Notes: a model not told the origin generated them from the letters alone. Counted from the stretch's first letter, positions 7,470 to 16,890 are shown. The stretch is DNA of 63,516 bases from Anoxybacillus sp. J5B_2022 (GCF_026847645.1 NZ_JAPSMC010000012.1:1-63516); one strand, 5' to 3'. Made by a program: numbers and translations.

Positions 7470-9146
7470 TTGAAACAGTTACGAAGCAATATGATCAAAA
7501 AAGGATTTGACCGAGCGCCACATCGAAGTTTACTGCGGGCAGCGGGGGTGAAAGAAGAAGATTTTGATAAACCGTTTATTGCAGTCGTCAACTCTTATAT
7601 TGACATTATTCCGGGACACGTTCATTTGCAGGAATTCGGGAAAATTGTGAAAGAAGCGATTCGCGAAGCAGGTGGCGTGCCGTTTGAAATGAATACGATC
7701 GGCGTTGATGATGGTATCGCAATGGGGCATATCGGAATGCGCTACTCGCTGCCAAGCCGCGAAATTATCGCCGATTCAGTAGAAACGGTTGTATCGGCTC
7801 ATTGGTTTGATGGTATGGTCTGTATTCCGAACTGCGATAAAATCACGCCAGGAATGATGATGGCAGCGATGCGTTTGAACATTCCGACCATTTTTGTAAG
7901 CGGAGGACCGATGAAAGCTGGGGTCACGAGCGATGGACGGAAAATTTCACTCTCATCGGTGTTTGAAGGGGTTGGGGCGTATCAAGCTGGTAAAATTGAC
8001 GAAAAAGCCTTGCAAGAGCTCGAACAATACGGTTGCCCAACGTGTGGGTCGTGTTCAGGCATGTTTACCGCCAACTCAATGAACTGCTTGGCTGAAGCGC
8101 TCGGCTTAGCGCTGCCTGGAAACGGAACGATTTTAGCAGTTGATCCGGCACGAAAAGAGTTTGTAAAACGTTCTGCTAAGCAGCTCATGTACTTAATCGA
8201 GCACGACATTAAACCGCGCGACATCGTTACGGAAAAAGCGATCGATAACGCGTTTGCGCTCGATATGGCGCTTGGCGGATCGACGAATACAGTGTTACAT
8301 ACGCTAGCTATTGCGAACGAAGCGGGCATTGATTATCCGTTAGAACGAATTAACGAAGTCGCTTCCCGTGTTCCGCATTTAGCGAAACTAGCCCCAGCTT
8401 CCGATGTGCATATCGAAGACTTGCATGAAGCAGGCGGCGTGTCTGCAGTATTGAATGAGTTAGCGAAAAAAGAAGGCACGCTCCATCTTGATGCATTGAC
8501 GGTATCCGGTAAGACACTTGGCGAAAACATTGCCGGTTGCGAAGTAAAAAACTATGACGTGATTCGCCCGATCGACAATCCGTACTCCGAAACGGGCGGT
8601 CTTGCGGTGCTATTTGGAAACTTAGCGCCGGATGGTGCGATTATTAAAACAGGTGGCATTCAAGGCGGCATTACCCGTCATGAAGGTCCGGCGATCGTCT
8701 TTAATTCCCAAGAAGAAGCACTTGAAGGCATTGCAAGCGGAAAAGTGAAACCAGGTCATGTCGTCATAATTCGTTACGAAGGACCAAAAGGTGGACCAGG
8801 CATGCCAGAGATGCTGGCACCGACATCGCAAATCGTCGGAATGGGGCTTGGACCGAAAGTCGCGCTTATTACAGACGGACGTTTCTCCGGCGCTTCTCGT
8901 GGATTATCGATCGGACATGTATCGCCTGAAGCAGCGGAAGGCGGGCCGATCGCATTTGTCGAGGACGGAGATCATATCGTCATCGACATCGTGAAGCGAA
9001 CGATTGATGTGCAAATTTCTGAAGAAGAATGGGAAAAACGAAAAGCGAATTGGAAAGGCTTTGAGCCGAAAGTAAAAAGCGGGTATTTAGCTCGCTACTC
9101 GAAACTCGTCACTTCCGCAAGCACAGGCGGAATTATGAAAATTTAA
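7470..9146 (+). CDS. ilvD: Dihydroxy-acid dehydratase
   Basis: A 558-residue IlvD/Edd family Fe-S dehydratase. It converts 2,3-dihydroxyisovalerate and 2,3-dihydroxy-3-methylvalerate to the 2-keto acids of valine and isoleucine synthesis. Cluster cysteines lie in [14 protein letters not shown] and [17 protein letters not shown], and the C-terminal motif [19 protein letters not shown] is intact. Full family length. The start is TTG 7470 with GGAGGGATGAAAG upstream. It is monocistronic here; the other ilv-leu genes are not in the window. Confidence 0.95.
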   Translation: MKQLRSNMIKKGFDRAPHRSLLRAAGVKEEDFDKPFIAVVNSYIDIIPGHVHLQEFGKIVKEAIREAGGVPFEMNTIGVDDGIAMGHIGMRYSLPSREIIADSVETVVSAHWFDGMVCIPNCDKITPGMMMAAMRLNIPTIFVSGGPMKAGVTSDGRKISLSSVFEGVGAYQAGKIDEKALQELEQYGCPTCGSCSGMFTANSMNCLAEALGLALPGNGTILAVDPARKEFVKRSAKQLMYLIEHDIKPRDIVTEKAIDNAFALDMALGGSTNTVLHTLAIANEAGIDYPLERINEVASRVPHLAKLAPASDVHIEDLHEAGGVSAVLNELAKKEGTLHLDALTVSGKTLGENIAGCEVKNYDVIRPIDNPYSETGGLAVLFGNLAPDGAIIKTGGIQGGITRHEGPAIVFNSQEEALEGIASGKVKPGHVVIIRYEGPKGGPGMPEMLAPTSQIVGMGLGPKVALITDGRFSGASRGLSIGHVSPEAAEGGPIAFVEDGDHIVIDIVKRTIDVQISEEEWEKRKANWKGFEPKVKSGYLARYSKLVTSASTGGIMKI

Positions 9147-9585
9147 CCTTCGCATTCTTGATCTTGCTTAGAAATTATATAACAATCAATCTAGTTGCAA
9201 TAAAGAATGTCACAACTTTATTATCACTGCGATCATGTCTATATAAATATTAACATGACCGTCAAATGGGTTGGGTGTAAAACCAACCTTCAACTTATAT
9301 AACAGGAAAAGGTGGGCCACTACGAATGATGCCCCCTTTTTTTGTTATTTTTAAATAGTTTTTATGTATAAAAAGATGGGATTTCTTTGTTGTAGAAATT
9401 CAGATTGGGAACATAGACATTAGGAAAACATTTCAGGCAGTTCAAATTTTTTATATATACGACGAAAAACTCATTTTAAAAAAAATATGCCATTTATGTG
9501 GCTTTTGGCACTTCTTCTAAAAAATGATTTATATATAATAAATATAAGTAAATCAATGTGCGTCGAAAAAGAGGAGGAAGCAAGG
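9147..9585. other. Intergenic region between ilvD and the FapA-like gene
   Basis: No gene seen. It contains a GGTTGG/CCAACC mini-hairpin near 9270-9290, the terminator at 9307-9343, and an AT-rich segment (about 9520-9545, TATATATAATAAATATAAG) that probably holds the next promoter. Confidence 0.5.
9307..9343 (+). terminator. Terminator downstream of ilvD
   Basis: The stem AAAAGG(T)GGGC / GCCCCCTTTT has one bulged base and is followed by a T run. It lies 160 bp after the ilvD stop. Confidence 0.6.
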
Positions 9586-11520
9586 GTGGAAAGCGTCATT
9601 TCAAAGGGAAGTACGGTCGACGAGGCCATCCGTTTAGGGCTTGAAAAACTGCAGGCAACGCGAGAACAAGTATCGATTGAAGTGATTCAAGCAGAAAAAA
9701 AACGGCTGTTCGGTTTAGTTTCACAAGAAGCTGTTGTAAAAATTACGAAAATCAGTCCCGTGCAACCGGATCAACCAAAAGCAAAAGTGTGGCTGAAAAA
9801 TGGGAAGTTATTTTATGAATGTTCTTCCGCAGAGCGACCTACGATTACAAAAGGAAAAGGGGTTATGCTATTTCGCAATGGGGAAGAAGTGCACGATACG
9901 ATTACGATCGAAGAAGGCGATGAATTTGAAGTTTATGTCAAGGAAGATGAAAAAATCGATGCCGCATGGAGCATCACCGTAGATTCGCGGAAAATGCAAG
10001 CGATCTTAACCGTTGAACCGGCTGTTCGAAGACGGTACGTATTGAATGATCTTCCGCCGACGAAACATATGCGTTTAAATGCTCAGTTACAAACGGAAGT
10101 CGAGCACACGATTACTTACGAAGAAGTGGCAAACAAACTAAAACAACTGCGCATTGTGTATGGGGTGAACGAAGAAAAAATAAAGGAAGCGCTTCAGGCA
10201 AACGAAAAGGTAAGCGTTGTCATTGCTGAAGGAACGCCGCCGCAAGAAGGAAGAGACGGTTGGGTCGAACTAAAAGTAGGAGCAGATCAGTCGAAAAAGC
10301 CAAAGGTAAGGCAAGATGGAACTGTTGACTATCGGGAAACGGAAATCATTTCGAGCGTTCAAGAAGGTGATGTGATCGCCATCATCCATCCTCCTCAACC
10401 GGCCATTCCTGGCAGAAGAGTGACGGGTGAACTTATTCCGGTCCGAGATACATTTTCTGTCAACATTCAACTTGGAAAAGGAGTGGCGATATCTGCTGAT
10501 GGAACGAGCCTTGTGGCTACACAATCGGGACGGCCGCAAATCGTAAAAAAAGGCCGCACGGTCATCGCTTCGATCATCCCGAAGCTGGTCCATCATGGTG
10601 ATGTCGATCTTTCAACAGGAAATATTCGTTTTAAAGGAGATATTGAAATTACGGGAAATGTGCAAGATGGAATGGAAGTGGAAGCAGTTGGGAGCGTTGT
10701 GATTTTTCAAAACGTCAACCGCGCGAAAATTCAAGCGCAACAGTCGATTTTGATCTATCATAACCTCATCGGCGGCACGGTCGTATCTGGAGAACAAAAA
10801 ATCGTGATCGCGGAGCTGATTGCATTATTGAACGATATTCGGCAACAGCTCGAAAAAATGATTTTAGCGCTTCAGCAATTAGTCATGTTTTCAAAACTAG
10901 AAGAAAAAGATATTTATATTGTCATCAAAAAACTGCTCGAAACTAAGTTTCATTCGCTTGCGGAAGCGGTGAAAAAATATGAAACAGTCTGTCGAAATAA
11001 AAAAGATGTGCTAGGCGAGTCGTGGATCGAGCTTGGTGGTCGCTTGCAATTATGCTTTATGGCAGAAAAGCCGAATAACTTCCATTATCTTGAAAACTTT
11101 GCAGATTTACTTCGCCAGATCAATGAGTTTACGAATCAATATGAACAAACGGACGTAGATTCCGTCGAGCTATCGTATGCCCTTAATAGCGTCATTCATT
11201 GCAGTGGGGATGTCATCGTATCAGGAAAAGGATGCTATAACTGCAATATTTATGCCGGCGGGAAGCTGATGATTGACGGTATTTTACGCGGGGGAGAAGT
11301 ATACGCCCAAAAGGGCATTCAAGTGAAGGAGGTTGGCTCTTCTTTCGGCATTAAGACGACATTGGTAGTTCCGAAGGGAGAAACGATTCACATGGACCAC
11401 GTCTGGGAAGGAACCGTCATCCAAATTGGCAAAAAAGTTTATACCTTCCTAGAAACACGAAAAGGAATTTGTGCGCGGTGGGACGAAGAAACGGATGCGA
11501 TTCAGTTAGGAAGTTGCTAA
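9586..11520 (+). CDS. FapA/DUF342 family protein with Jag-like N-terminus
   Basis: A 644-residue cytoplasmic protein. Residues about 1-55 (ISKGSTVDEAIRLGLEKL, KKRLFGLVSQEAVVKI) resemble the Jag N-terminal domain. Residues about 190-430 resemble the FapA/DUF342 repeat region (GDIEITGNVQDGMEVEAVGSVVI and a beta-helix-like rhythm), followed by a helical segment and a second polymer-forming-like block (SGDVIVSGKGCYNCNIYAGG). The start is GTG 9586 with GAGGAGG 8 bases upstream; the frame is open to 9487 without a ribosome site. FapA-type proteins are associated with flagellar assembly or surface polarity in other bacteria, but no motility gene is nearby and the role here is unproven. Confidence 0.75.
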   Translation: MESVISKGSTVDEAIRLGLEKLQATREQVSIEVIQAEKKRLFGLVSQEAVVKITKISPVQPDQPKAKVWLKNGKLFYECSSAERPTITKGKGVMLFRNGEEVHDTITIEEGDEFEVYVKEDEKIDAAWSITVDSRKMQAILTVEPAVRRRYVLNDLPPTKHMRLNAQLQTEVEHTITYEEVANKLKQLRIVYGVNEEKIKEALQANEKVSVVIAEGTPPQEGRDGWVELKVGADQSKKPKVRQDGTVDYRETEIISSVQEGDVIAIIHPPQPAIPGRRVTGELIPVRDTFSVNIQLGKGVAISADGTSLVATQSGRPQIVKKGRTVIASIIPKLVHHGDVDLSTGNIRFKGDIEITGNVQDGMEVEAVGSVVIFQNVNRAKIQAQQSILIYHNLIGGTVVSGEQKIVIAELIALLNDIRQQLEKMILALQQLVMFSKLEEKDIYIVIKKLLETKFHSLAEAVKKYETVCRNKKDVLGESWIELGGRLQLCFMAEKPNNFHYLENFADLLRQINEFTNQYEQTDVDSVELSYALNSVIHCSGDVIVSGKGCYNCNIYAGGKLMIDGILRGGEVYAQKGIQVKEVGSSFGIKTTLVVPKGETIHMDHVWEGTVIQIGKKVYTFLETRKGICARWDEETDAIQLGSC

Positions 11521-11799
11521 CAGGCTAGGTGTGTTGAGTAACGGATAAAAATATTCATCAGTCATTTTACTTCTCCTCTCCATTATGAGATCGCCTAGAT
11601 TTGTCGTCAGCCGTTCTTCCTATCACCATCTAAAATGGAAACATGTATTGTAAATTCAGTAATAGTCGCTTTATAAAATAGCAACAGTTTGCATGCAAAT
11701 CCCTCCCCATTCCCCCAGTTTTTGTATTATAATGGGGAAGAACTTAAAATGGTGGTGCAATACTGCCAAGTCCCATGAAAGAAACGGGGGAATCGATCA

Positions 11800-12663
11800 A
11801 TGTTGATTGCATTAGACATGGATGGTACGTTGTTGAATTCAAACGGACAAATTAGTCAAAGAAATAAAGAAGCGATCGTGAAAGCGCAAGCAGCGGGTCA
11901 TGTGGTGGCGATTGCGACGGGAAGAGCGTACAAAGACGCATATGAACCGCTGGCGAAAGCAGGGATTGTCTGCCCGGTGATCGGACTGAACGGAGCGATG
12001 ATTACGCTGATGGATGGGACGGTCATAAGAGACATTCCGTTAAACAAACAGGCGCTCATTCCAATTTTGCAATGGGTGCGGGAGCAGCCGGATTTGTACT
12101 GCGAAATTTATACAAACGAAGCGGTTTATGTAGGACTGCATAATCGTGAGCATTTAGAAGCGCTTGCAAATGATGTAAGCGAACAGCATCGAGATTTAAA
12201 GCGCATTGTCGAAAAACAGTTTCAACAAGCGCGTGTAACATATGTGCAAGATATGAGCGATACATGGAACAAAGAATCACTCGTTTTTTATAAAATTCTC
12301 GTATTCTCTTTAAATCACCATCGATTAAAAGAAGCTTCATTGAAATTCGGAGCGCTTTCCGGGTTGACGGTGACCTCTTCGCATCCAAACAATATCGAAG
12401 TGAACCATCAACAGGCGACGAAAGGGAAAGCGGTCAAGGCACTCGCTTCTTACTATGGAATCGATCTCACTGATACCGTTGTCATCGGCGACAGCCATAA
12501 CGACCTTTCGATGTTTGCAGTTGCCAGCTATCGTATCGCGATGGGGAATGCTTCGAATGAAATAAAAGAACAGGCGAACTTCACCACTGCGACAAACGAT
12601 GAAGATGGTGTGGCGGGAGTATTAGAGGAATTAGTGAGAACAGGCTGTTTGGCCAAACGATAA
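11800..12663 (+). CDS. Cof-type HAD family hydrolase
   Basis: A 287-residue HAD-superfamily IIB phosphatase. Motif I is ALDMDGTLLN at the N-terminus, the threonine/lysine motifs lie in the middle, and GDSHNDLSMF near residue 228 is motif IV. Proteins of this type dephosphorylate sugar phosphates, FMN or PLP; the substrate cannot be read from sequence. A GGGGG ribosome site precedes ATG 11800 by about eight bases. A TATAAT-like -10 lies at 11728-11733. It is monocistronic. Confidence 0.85.
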   Translation: MLIALDMDGTLLNSNGQISQRNKEAIVKAQAAGHVVAIATGRAYKDAYEPLAKAGIVCPVIGLNGAMITLMDGTVIRDIPLNKQALIPILQWVREQPDLYCEIYTNEAVYVGLHNREHLEALANDVSEQHRDLKRIVEKQFQQARVTYVQDMSDTWNKESLVFYKILVFSLNHHRLKEASLKFGALSGLTVTSSHPNNIEVNHQQATKGKAVKALASYYGIDLTDTVVIGDSHNDLSMFAVASYRIAMGNASNEIKEQANFTTATNDEDGVAGVLEELVRTGCLAKR

Positions 12664-12893
12664 AAAATTTGATTGAGCTTTTCATTGGACCATGGAGCAC
12701 AGTTGCTTTTCAGTGCAAAATGGTTCATTTTTTTGTGAACAAAATATTAAATTTTCTTTCAATGGCAACAGGGAATTTGTTGTATATGTTAGAATATCTA
12801 TACAGAATGTTAAATAACAATAGAGTAGGGGGGATACGGCATCATTCCTCATGTGAATAAACGAGCAAAAAATATCAAATTGGAGGTGATCAT

Positions 12894-13706
12894 ATGCTAC
12901 ATATCGTAGCCTGTATTAAACAAGTACCAGATACGAAGATTATTAAGATGAATCCGAAAACGAACACGATGGACCGTGCAAGTGCCCCGGCAATTTTAAA
13001 CCCGTACGATGCCCATGCGGTAGAAGAAGCTGTTCGGTTAAAAAAGAAGTATGGCGGAACAGTTTCTGTATTGACGATGGGACCTCCTCCAGCCGTTAAG
13101 GCGATTAAAAAATGCATTGAGCTTGGCGCGGATGAAGGGTATATGATTTCCGACCGCGCGTTTGCCGGCGCAGATACTCTCGCGACAAGCTATGCGCTCA
13201 CAAAAGCGCTTGAAAAAATCGCGAAACAACGCCCGATTGATCTTGTCATTTGCGGAAAAATGACGATTGACGGGGATACAGGCCAAGTCGGACCTGGCAT
13301 TGCTCGCCGGTTGAACATTCCTCCTCTTACTGGCGTGAAAAAAGTCGTTGAAATTAATAAAGAAAAAGGATATGCGATTGTTCATCGTAAATTAGAAGAT
13401 GGGTATGAAGTCGTCCAATCAACATTGCCGTGCTTGTTTACGGTCGAAAAAGACATCAACGACATCTCCTTTGCACCTTTGCCAAACATGATTAAAGCCG
13501 CACGTTATCAACCAACGATTTGGACCGCAGATGATTTAGAAAACGTTGACCGCAAACAGCTAGGACTAAAAGGATCTCCAACGATTGTTGCAAAAGTATG
13601 GGCACCGCCAAAACCTGAAGGTGGCCAATTGCTTGAAGGAAGCACCCAAGAACAGGTAGATAAACTGCTTTCCATCATTTTTGCGAAAAAAGAGTTGTTC
13701 CAATAG
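12894..13706 (+). CDS. fixA: Electron transfer flavoprotein beta subunit, FixA type
   Basis: A 270-residue EtfB/FixA. It opens with HIVACIKQVPDTKIIKMNP and contains VICGKMTIDGDTGQVGPGIA, the AMP/FAD-binding region of the subunit. In FixABCX complexes FixA holds the bifurcating FAD and takes electrons from NADH. The gene begins the cluster behind a perfect GGAGGTGATCAT ribosome site and is followed 12 bp later by fixB. Ordinary beta-oxidation EtfB is about the same length, so the assignment to the Fix type rests on the linked fixC and fixX. Confidence 0.9.
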   Translation: MLHIVACIKQVPDTKIIKMNPKTNTMDRASAPAILNPYDAHAVEEAVRLKKKYGGTVSVLTMGPPPAVKAIKKCIELGADEGYMISDRAFAGADTLATSYALTKALEKIAKQRPIDLVICGKMTIDGDTGQVGPGIARRLNIPPLTGVKKVVEINKEKGYAIVHRKLEDGYEVVQSTLPCLFTVEKDINDISFAPLPNMIKAARYQPTIWTADDLENVDRKQLGLKGSPTIVAKVWAPPKPEGGQLLEGSTQEQVDKLLSIIFAKKELFQ

Positions 13707-13718
13707 GGGGAGAGAGCA

Positions 13719-14768
13719 ATGAATTTCGATGATTACCGGGGAATATGGGTGTATTTAGAAGTAAAAGACGGGAATATTGCGCCTGTCTCGCTTGAATTAT
13801 TAGGGGCAGGAAGACAGCTTGCGGATAAACGAAAAACAGAATTGGCAGGCGTATTAATTGGAAGCGGCGTGAAGCAGCTTTCGTCTACGGCGTTTACGTA
13901 CGGTGCAGATATCGTTTACGTATATGACGACCCGATTTTTGAATATTATCGGACAGAGCCATATATGCGCGCATTGCTCGATTGTTGCGATAAGCATAAG
14001 CCGGAAGTACTGCTATATGGGGCAACACCGACAGGAAAAGATTTAGCTAGTGCCATTGCAACGGATTTGCCGACAGGCTTAACGGCCGATACGACCATAC
14101 TCGATATTGAAGAAGACACAGGACTATTATTGGCGAGCCGCCCGGCGTTTGGCGGAAACATTATGGCGACGATTTTATGTAAAAAATACCGTCCGCAAAT
14201 GGCAACCGTTCGTCCGAAAGTGATGAAAGCGCTACCACCAGATTCGTCGAGAACAGGAAAAATAGTAGAAGAACACATTGAACTGCGCGAAGAAGAAATG
14301 CGGACGAAAGTATTAGAGATTGTAAGAGAGACGACGAAAAAAGCGCGAATTGATGAAGCGGATATTATTGTTGCTGGCGGAAAAGGGATGGGCAGCAAAG
14401 AAGGCTTTCAACTCATTCACCAACTAGCCGAAGTGCTTGGCGGTGCGGTTGGGGCGAGCCGTGATGTCGTAGAGGCAGGATGGATTGACCATCATCACCA
14501 AGTCGGACAAACCGGTGTAACCGTAACGCCAAAAATTTATTTTGCGATCGGTATTTCGGGTGCGATCCAGCACGTCGTTGGCATGCAAAACTCGGAGTTG
14601 ATTATTGCCATCAACAAAGATCCGAACGCACCCATTTTCCAATCGTGCCATTATGGCATCGTCGGCGATGCGTTTGAAATCGTCCCACTTTTAATTGAGA
14701 GATTTAAAGAAGAAATTCCGAAGCTAAAAGCAGCTGCTCATGTGAAGGAGGGGGTTCGCCATGCCTGA
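13719..14768 (+). CDS. fixB: Electron transfer flavoprotein alpha subunit, FixB type
   Basis: A 349-residue EtfA/FixB. The N-terminal domain (about 1-190) is the alpha-subunit-specific fold. The C-terminal FAD domain has VAGGKGMGSKEGF, GASRDVVEAGW, HHQVGQTG and FAIGISGAIQHVVGMQNS. It pairs with FixA to pass one electron from NADH up to quinone (through FixC) and one down to ferredoxin or flavodoxin (through the low-potential branch). It overlaps fixC by 8 bp, indicating coupled translation. Confidence 0.9.
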   Translation: MNFDDYRGIWVYLEVKDGNIAPVSLELLGAGRQLADKRKTELAGVLIGSGVKQLSSTAFTYGADIVYVYDDPIFEYYRTEPYMRALLDCCDKHKPEVLLYGATPTGKDLASAIATDLPTGLTADTTILDIEEDTGLLLASRPAFGGNIMATILCKKYRPQMATVRPKVMKALPPDSSRTGKIVEEHIELREEEMRTKVLEIVRETTKKARIDEADIIVAGGKGMGSKEGFQLIHQLAEVLGGAVGASRDVVEAGWIDHHHQVGQTGVTVTPKIYFAIGISGAIQHVVGMQNSELIIAINKDPNAPIFQSCHYGIVGDAFEIVPLLIERFKEEIPKLKAAAHVKEGVRHA

Positions 14769-16056
14769 AAAATTTGACTGTATCGTCGTTGGCGCAGGCC
14801 CAGCTGGAACGGCTTGTGCATATGAACTAGCAAAAGCAGGGGTAAATGTATTGTTGCTCGAGCGCGGCGAATATCCTGGCGCGAAAAACGTCATGGGCGG
14901 TGTGTTGTATCGGAAAATGATGGAAGACATCATTCCGGAATTTTATAAAGAAGCTCCGCTTGAACGGCCGATTGTCGAGCAGCGGTTTATGATGATGGAT
15001 AAAGAATCTGCAGTGACGTTTAGTTACAAAGGACTAGAGTGGGGGCGTGAGCCGTATAACAATTTTACCGTATTGCGCGCTAAATTTGACCAATGGTTTG
15101 CTGAAAAAGCAGTCGAACAAGGAGCGCTTCTCGTCTGTGAGACGGTAGCGGTTGAATGTATTGTGGAAAATGGCCGCGTCGTCGGCGTTCGTACAGACCG
15201 TCCAGATGGCGACATTTATGCCGATGTCGTCGTATTGGCCGATGGTGTCAACTCCCTTTTAGCGAAACAGCTTGGATTCCATCGTGAATGGCGACCGGAT
15301 GAAGTCGCTTTAGCAACGATGGAAATTTTAAAACTCGATAAAAACATCATTGAAGACCGGTTCAATCTCGAGCCGAACCAAGGCTGTACGATCGAAATTT
15401 TTGGCGATGCAACAAAAGGTATTTTAGGAACCGGATTTTTATATACGAATAAAGATACGCTCAGCATCGGTGTCGGAACGCTTTTATCAGGATTAATTAA
15501 ACATAAAATTAAGCCGTATGAGTTGCTTGAGTATGTGAAAAATCATCCAATGATTCGCCCATATATTCAAGGAAGCGAACCAGTCGAATATTTAGCGCAC
15601 TTAATTCCAGAAGGCGGCTATCATTCGATTCCGAAAGTCGCAGGCAACGGGGTGTTAGTCGTCGGTGATGCCGCCCAGCTTGTGAATGCGATTCATCGCG
15701 AAGGCTCGAATATGGCGATGACATCTGGTCGGTTAGCAGCAGAAACGATCATCATGGCGAAGGCGCAAAACGACTTTTCCGAAAGCATGCTTGACCAATA
15801 CCGAATGAAACTCATGGAAAGCTTTATCGGTCAAGATTTGAAAAAATATAAAGACGCGACGCATCATTTTGAGACGTTCCCGCAATATTTTGAGCAGTAC
15901 ATCCCGATGCTCAACCGTGCAGCAAGCCAAATGTTTACGGTCGACGGCGCATCGAAATGGGAAAAACAGAAAAAGATTTGGCGCGATCTCGGCTCGACGA
16001 AACAAAAGTTTAAGCTGGCGCGCGATATGATGAAAGCATGGAAGGTGATGAAATGA
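14761..16056 (+). CDS. fixC: ETF:quinone oxidoreductase-like flavoprotein FixC
   Basis: A 431-residue FAD-dependent oxidoreductase. It has the dinucleotide-binding motif CIVVGAGPAGTACAYELAKAG, the GRVVGVRTDRPDGDIYADVVVLADGVNS segment, and a second FAD motif VLVVGDAAQLVNAIHREGSNMAM. It is the flavin half of a split ETF:quinone oxidoreductase; the Fe-S half is the separate FixX. The protein is expected at the membrane face, handing electrons to menaquinone. It overlaps both neighbours (8 bp with fixB, 4 bp with fixX). Confidence 0.9.
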   Translation: MPEKFDCIVVGAGPAGTACAYELAKAGVNVLLLERGEYPGAKNVMGGVLYRKMMEDIIPEFYKEAPLERPIVEQRFMMMDKESAVTFSYKGLEWGREPYNNFTVLRAKFDQWFAEKAVEQGALLVCETVAVECIVENGRVVGVRTDRPDGDIYADVVVLADGVNSLLAKQLGFHREWRPDEVALATMEILKLDKNIIEDRFNLEPNQGCTIEIFGDATKGILGTGFLYTNKDTLSIGVGTLLSGLIKHKIKPYELLEYVKNHPMIRPYIQGSEPVEYLAHLIPEGGYHSIPKVAGNGVLVVGDAAQLVNAIHREGSNMAMTSGRLAAETIIMAKAQNDFSESMLDQYRMKLMESFIGQDLKKYKDATHHFETFPQYFEQYIPMLNRAASQMFTVDGASKWEKQKKIWRDLGSTKQKFKLARDMMKAWKVMK

Positions 16057-16340
16057 TGAAGGCGCAAACGATTGAAGAAAAGCAATATTTAGTCCGCTTC
16101 AACGCGGATACGAAATCGCATCTTCACGTGCTTGACCCGAATATTTGTTTAACGAAATGTCCGGATAAAATTTGTACGATTTTTTGCCCAGCGTCTGTGT
16201 ATAAATGGGAAGAAGTTCGGATGCACGTCGGCTATGAAGGGTGTCATGAATGCGGGAGCTGTCGCATCGGCTGTCCGTATGAAAACATTCAATGGGAATA
16301 TCCACGCGGTGGCTACGGCATCGTCTTCCGTCTGGGGTGA
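16053..16340 (+). CDS. fixX: Ferredoxin-like protein FixX
   Basis: A 95-residue ferredoxin-like protein with cysteines in CLTKCPDKICTIFCPA and GCHECGSCRIGCPYENIQW, ending in GGYGIVFRLG as FixX proteins do. It supplies the Fe-S centre between FixC and the quinone. I start it at ATG 16053, which overlaps the fixC stop (ATGA) and has GGAAGGTGAT upstream, instead of an in-frame ATG at 16038. It completes an uninterrupted fixABCX operon. Confidence 0.9.
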   Translation: MMKAQTIEEKQYLVRFNADTKSHLHVLDPNICLTKCPDKICTIFCPASVYKWEEVRMHVGYEGCHECGSCRIGCPYENIQWEYPRGGYGIVFRLG

Positions 16341-16345
16341 TCGCC

Positions 16346-16546
16346 ATGTTTCACATCGGAGACTGCGTCGTCTATACGGATGGAACGAGAGGAATTGTGT
16401 TAGAAGTGACCGATGATCGTTGCCACGTATTATGGGAAGATTATTTCGTCAGCTGGGAGAAAAAAGAGCTGTTAACCGTTGATGAGCAATTAACAAAAAA
16501 GCAAACGATTCGTGTTTCTTCTAATGTGAGCCACCCTTTATCGTAG
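16346..16546 (+). CDS. 66-residue protein at the end of the fixABCX operon
   Basis: The ORF starts six bases after the fixX stop with GGGGTGATCGCC before ATG 16346 and ends in the operon terminator. The sequence (FHIGDCVVYTDGTRGIVLE, then HVLWEDYFVSWEKKELL) alternates hydrophobic and polar residues with a G-turn. This suggests a small SH3-like beta-barrel, as in KOW/CarD-type domains. I do not recognise the family. The tight spacing suggests a role linked to FixABCX, such as assembly or regulation, but this is inference. Confidence 0.65.
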   Translation: MFHIGDCVVYTDGTRGIVLEVTDDRCHVLWEDYFVSWEKKELLTVDEQLTKKQTIRVSSNVSHPLS

Positions 16547-16557
16547 GGTGGTTTTTT
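16531..16557 (+). terminator. Terminator of the fixABCX operon
   Basis: The stem CCACCCT / AGGGTGG has a seven-base loop and is followed by TTTTTT. It overlaps the 3' end of the 66-aa gene. The right arm and T run (GGGTGGTTTTTTGTT, 16546-16560) recur exactly at 19086-19100. Confidence 0.9.
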
Positions 16558-16631
16558 GTTTCTTTATATACAATTTATTCTAAAAAAGGGATTGACGGAT
16601 AATTTTTTTTTTTTTATGATTATTTTACGAA

Positions 16632-16704
16632 CTATACAAGTTGCCATTTTGCTTTACATCCTGTCGATCACTTGCCGTGTTGTATTTATAGTCGACTTGT
16701 ATAG
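16632..16704. repeat. 10-bp inverted repeat in AT-rich islet
   Basis: CTATACAAGT (16632-16641) is perfectly complementary to ACTTGTATAG (16695-16704) across a 53-bp spacer. It may be the ends of a small remnant element or a long-range hairpin. Confidence 0.5.
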
Positions 16705-16743
16705 AGAGAACAGAGGAAACGAAAATCGGAAATTTTTATTGCA
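16664..16743 (+). repeat. Diverged ~80-bp dispersed repeat, copy 2
   Basis: Counterpart of 7226-7304, most similar over the last 20 bases (AATCGGAAATTTTTATTGCA). It overlaps the right arm of the inverted repeat at 16632-16704. Confidence 0.4.
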
Positions 16744-16890
16744 ATTTCATTTGCAAAAAAGGGGGGAATTGTTGTTGTGTCTGTCACCTGTCGAAATGGT
16801 TTGTTGTCGGGAAAAACGTTCGATTGATACAGGCAGAGAATGTCCGCGGTTCTTCGTCTTTTTGTTGTAAAAAATGAAGTTTGATTAATA

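Noticed and set aside
12894-16340. Ordinary beta-oxidation etfBA plus ETF:QO
   Set aside because: The separate FixC and small FixX ferredoxin subunits in a four-gene order define the Fix type; monomeric ETF:QO is a single longer protein.
16556-16870. A 104-residue plus-strand ORF in the islet
   Set aside because: It starts in the T tract of a terminator without a ribosome site and runs through the inverted repeat and the dispersed repeat.
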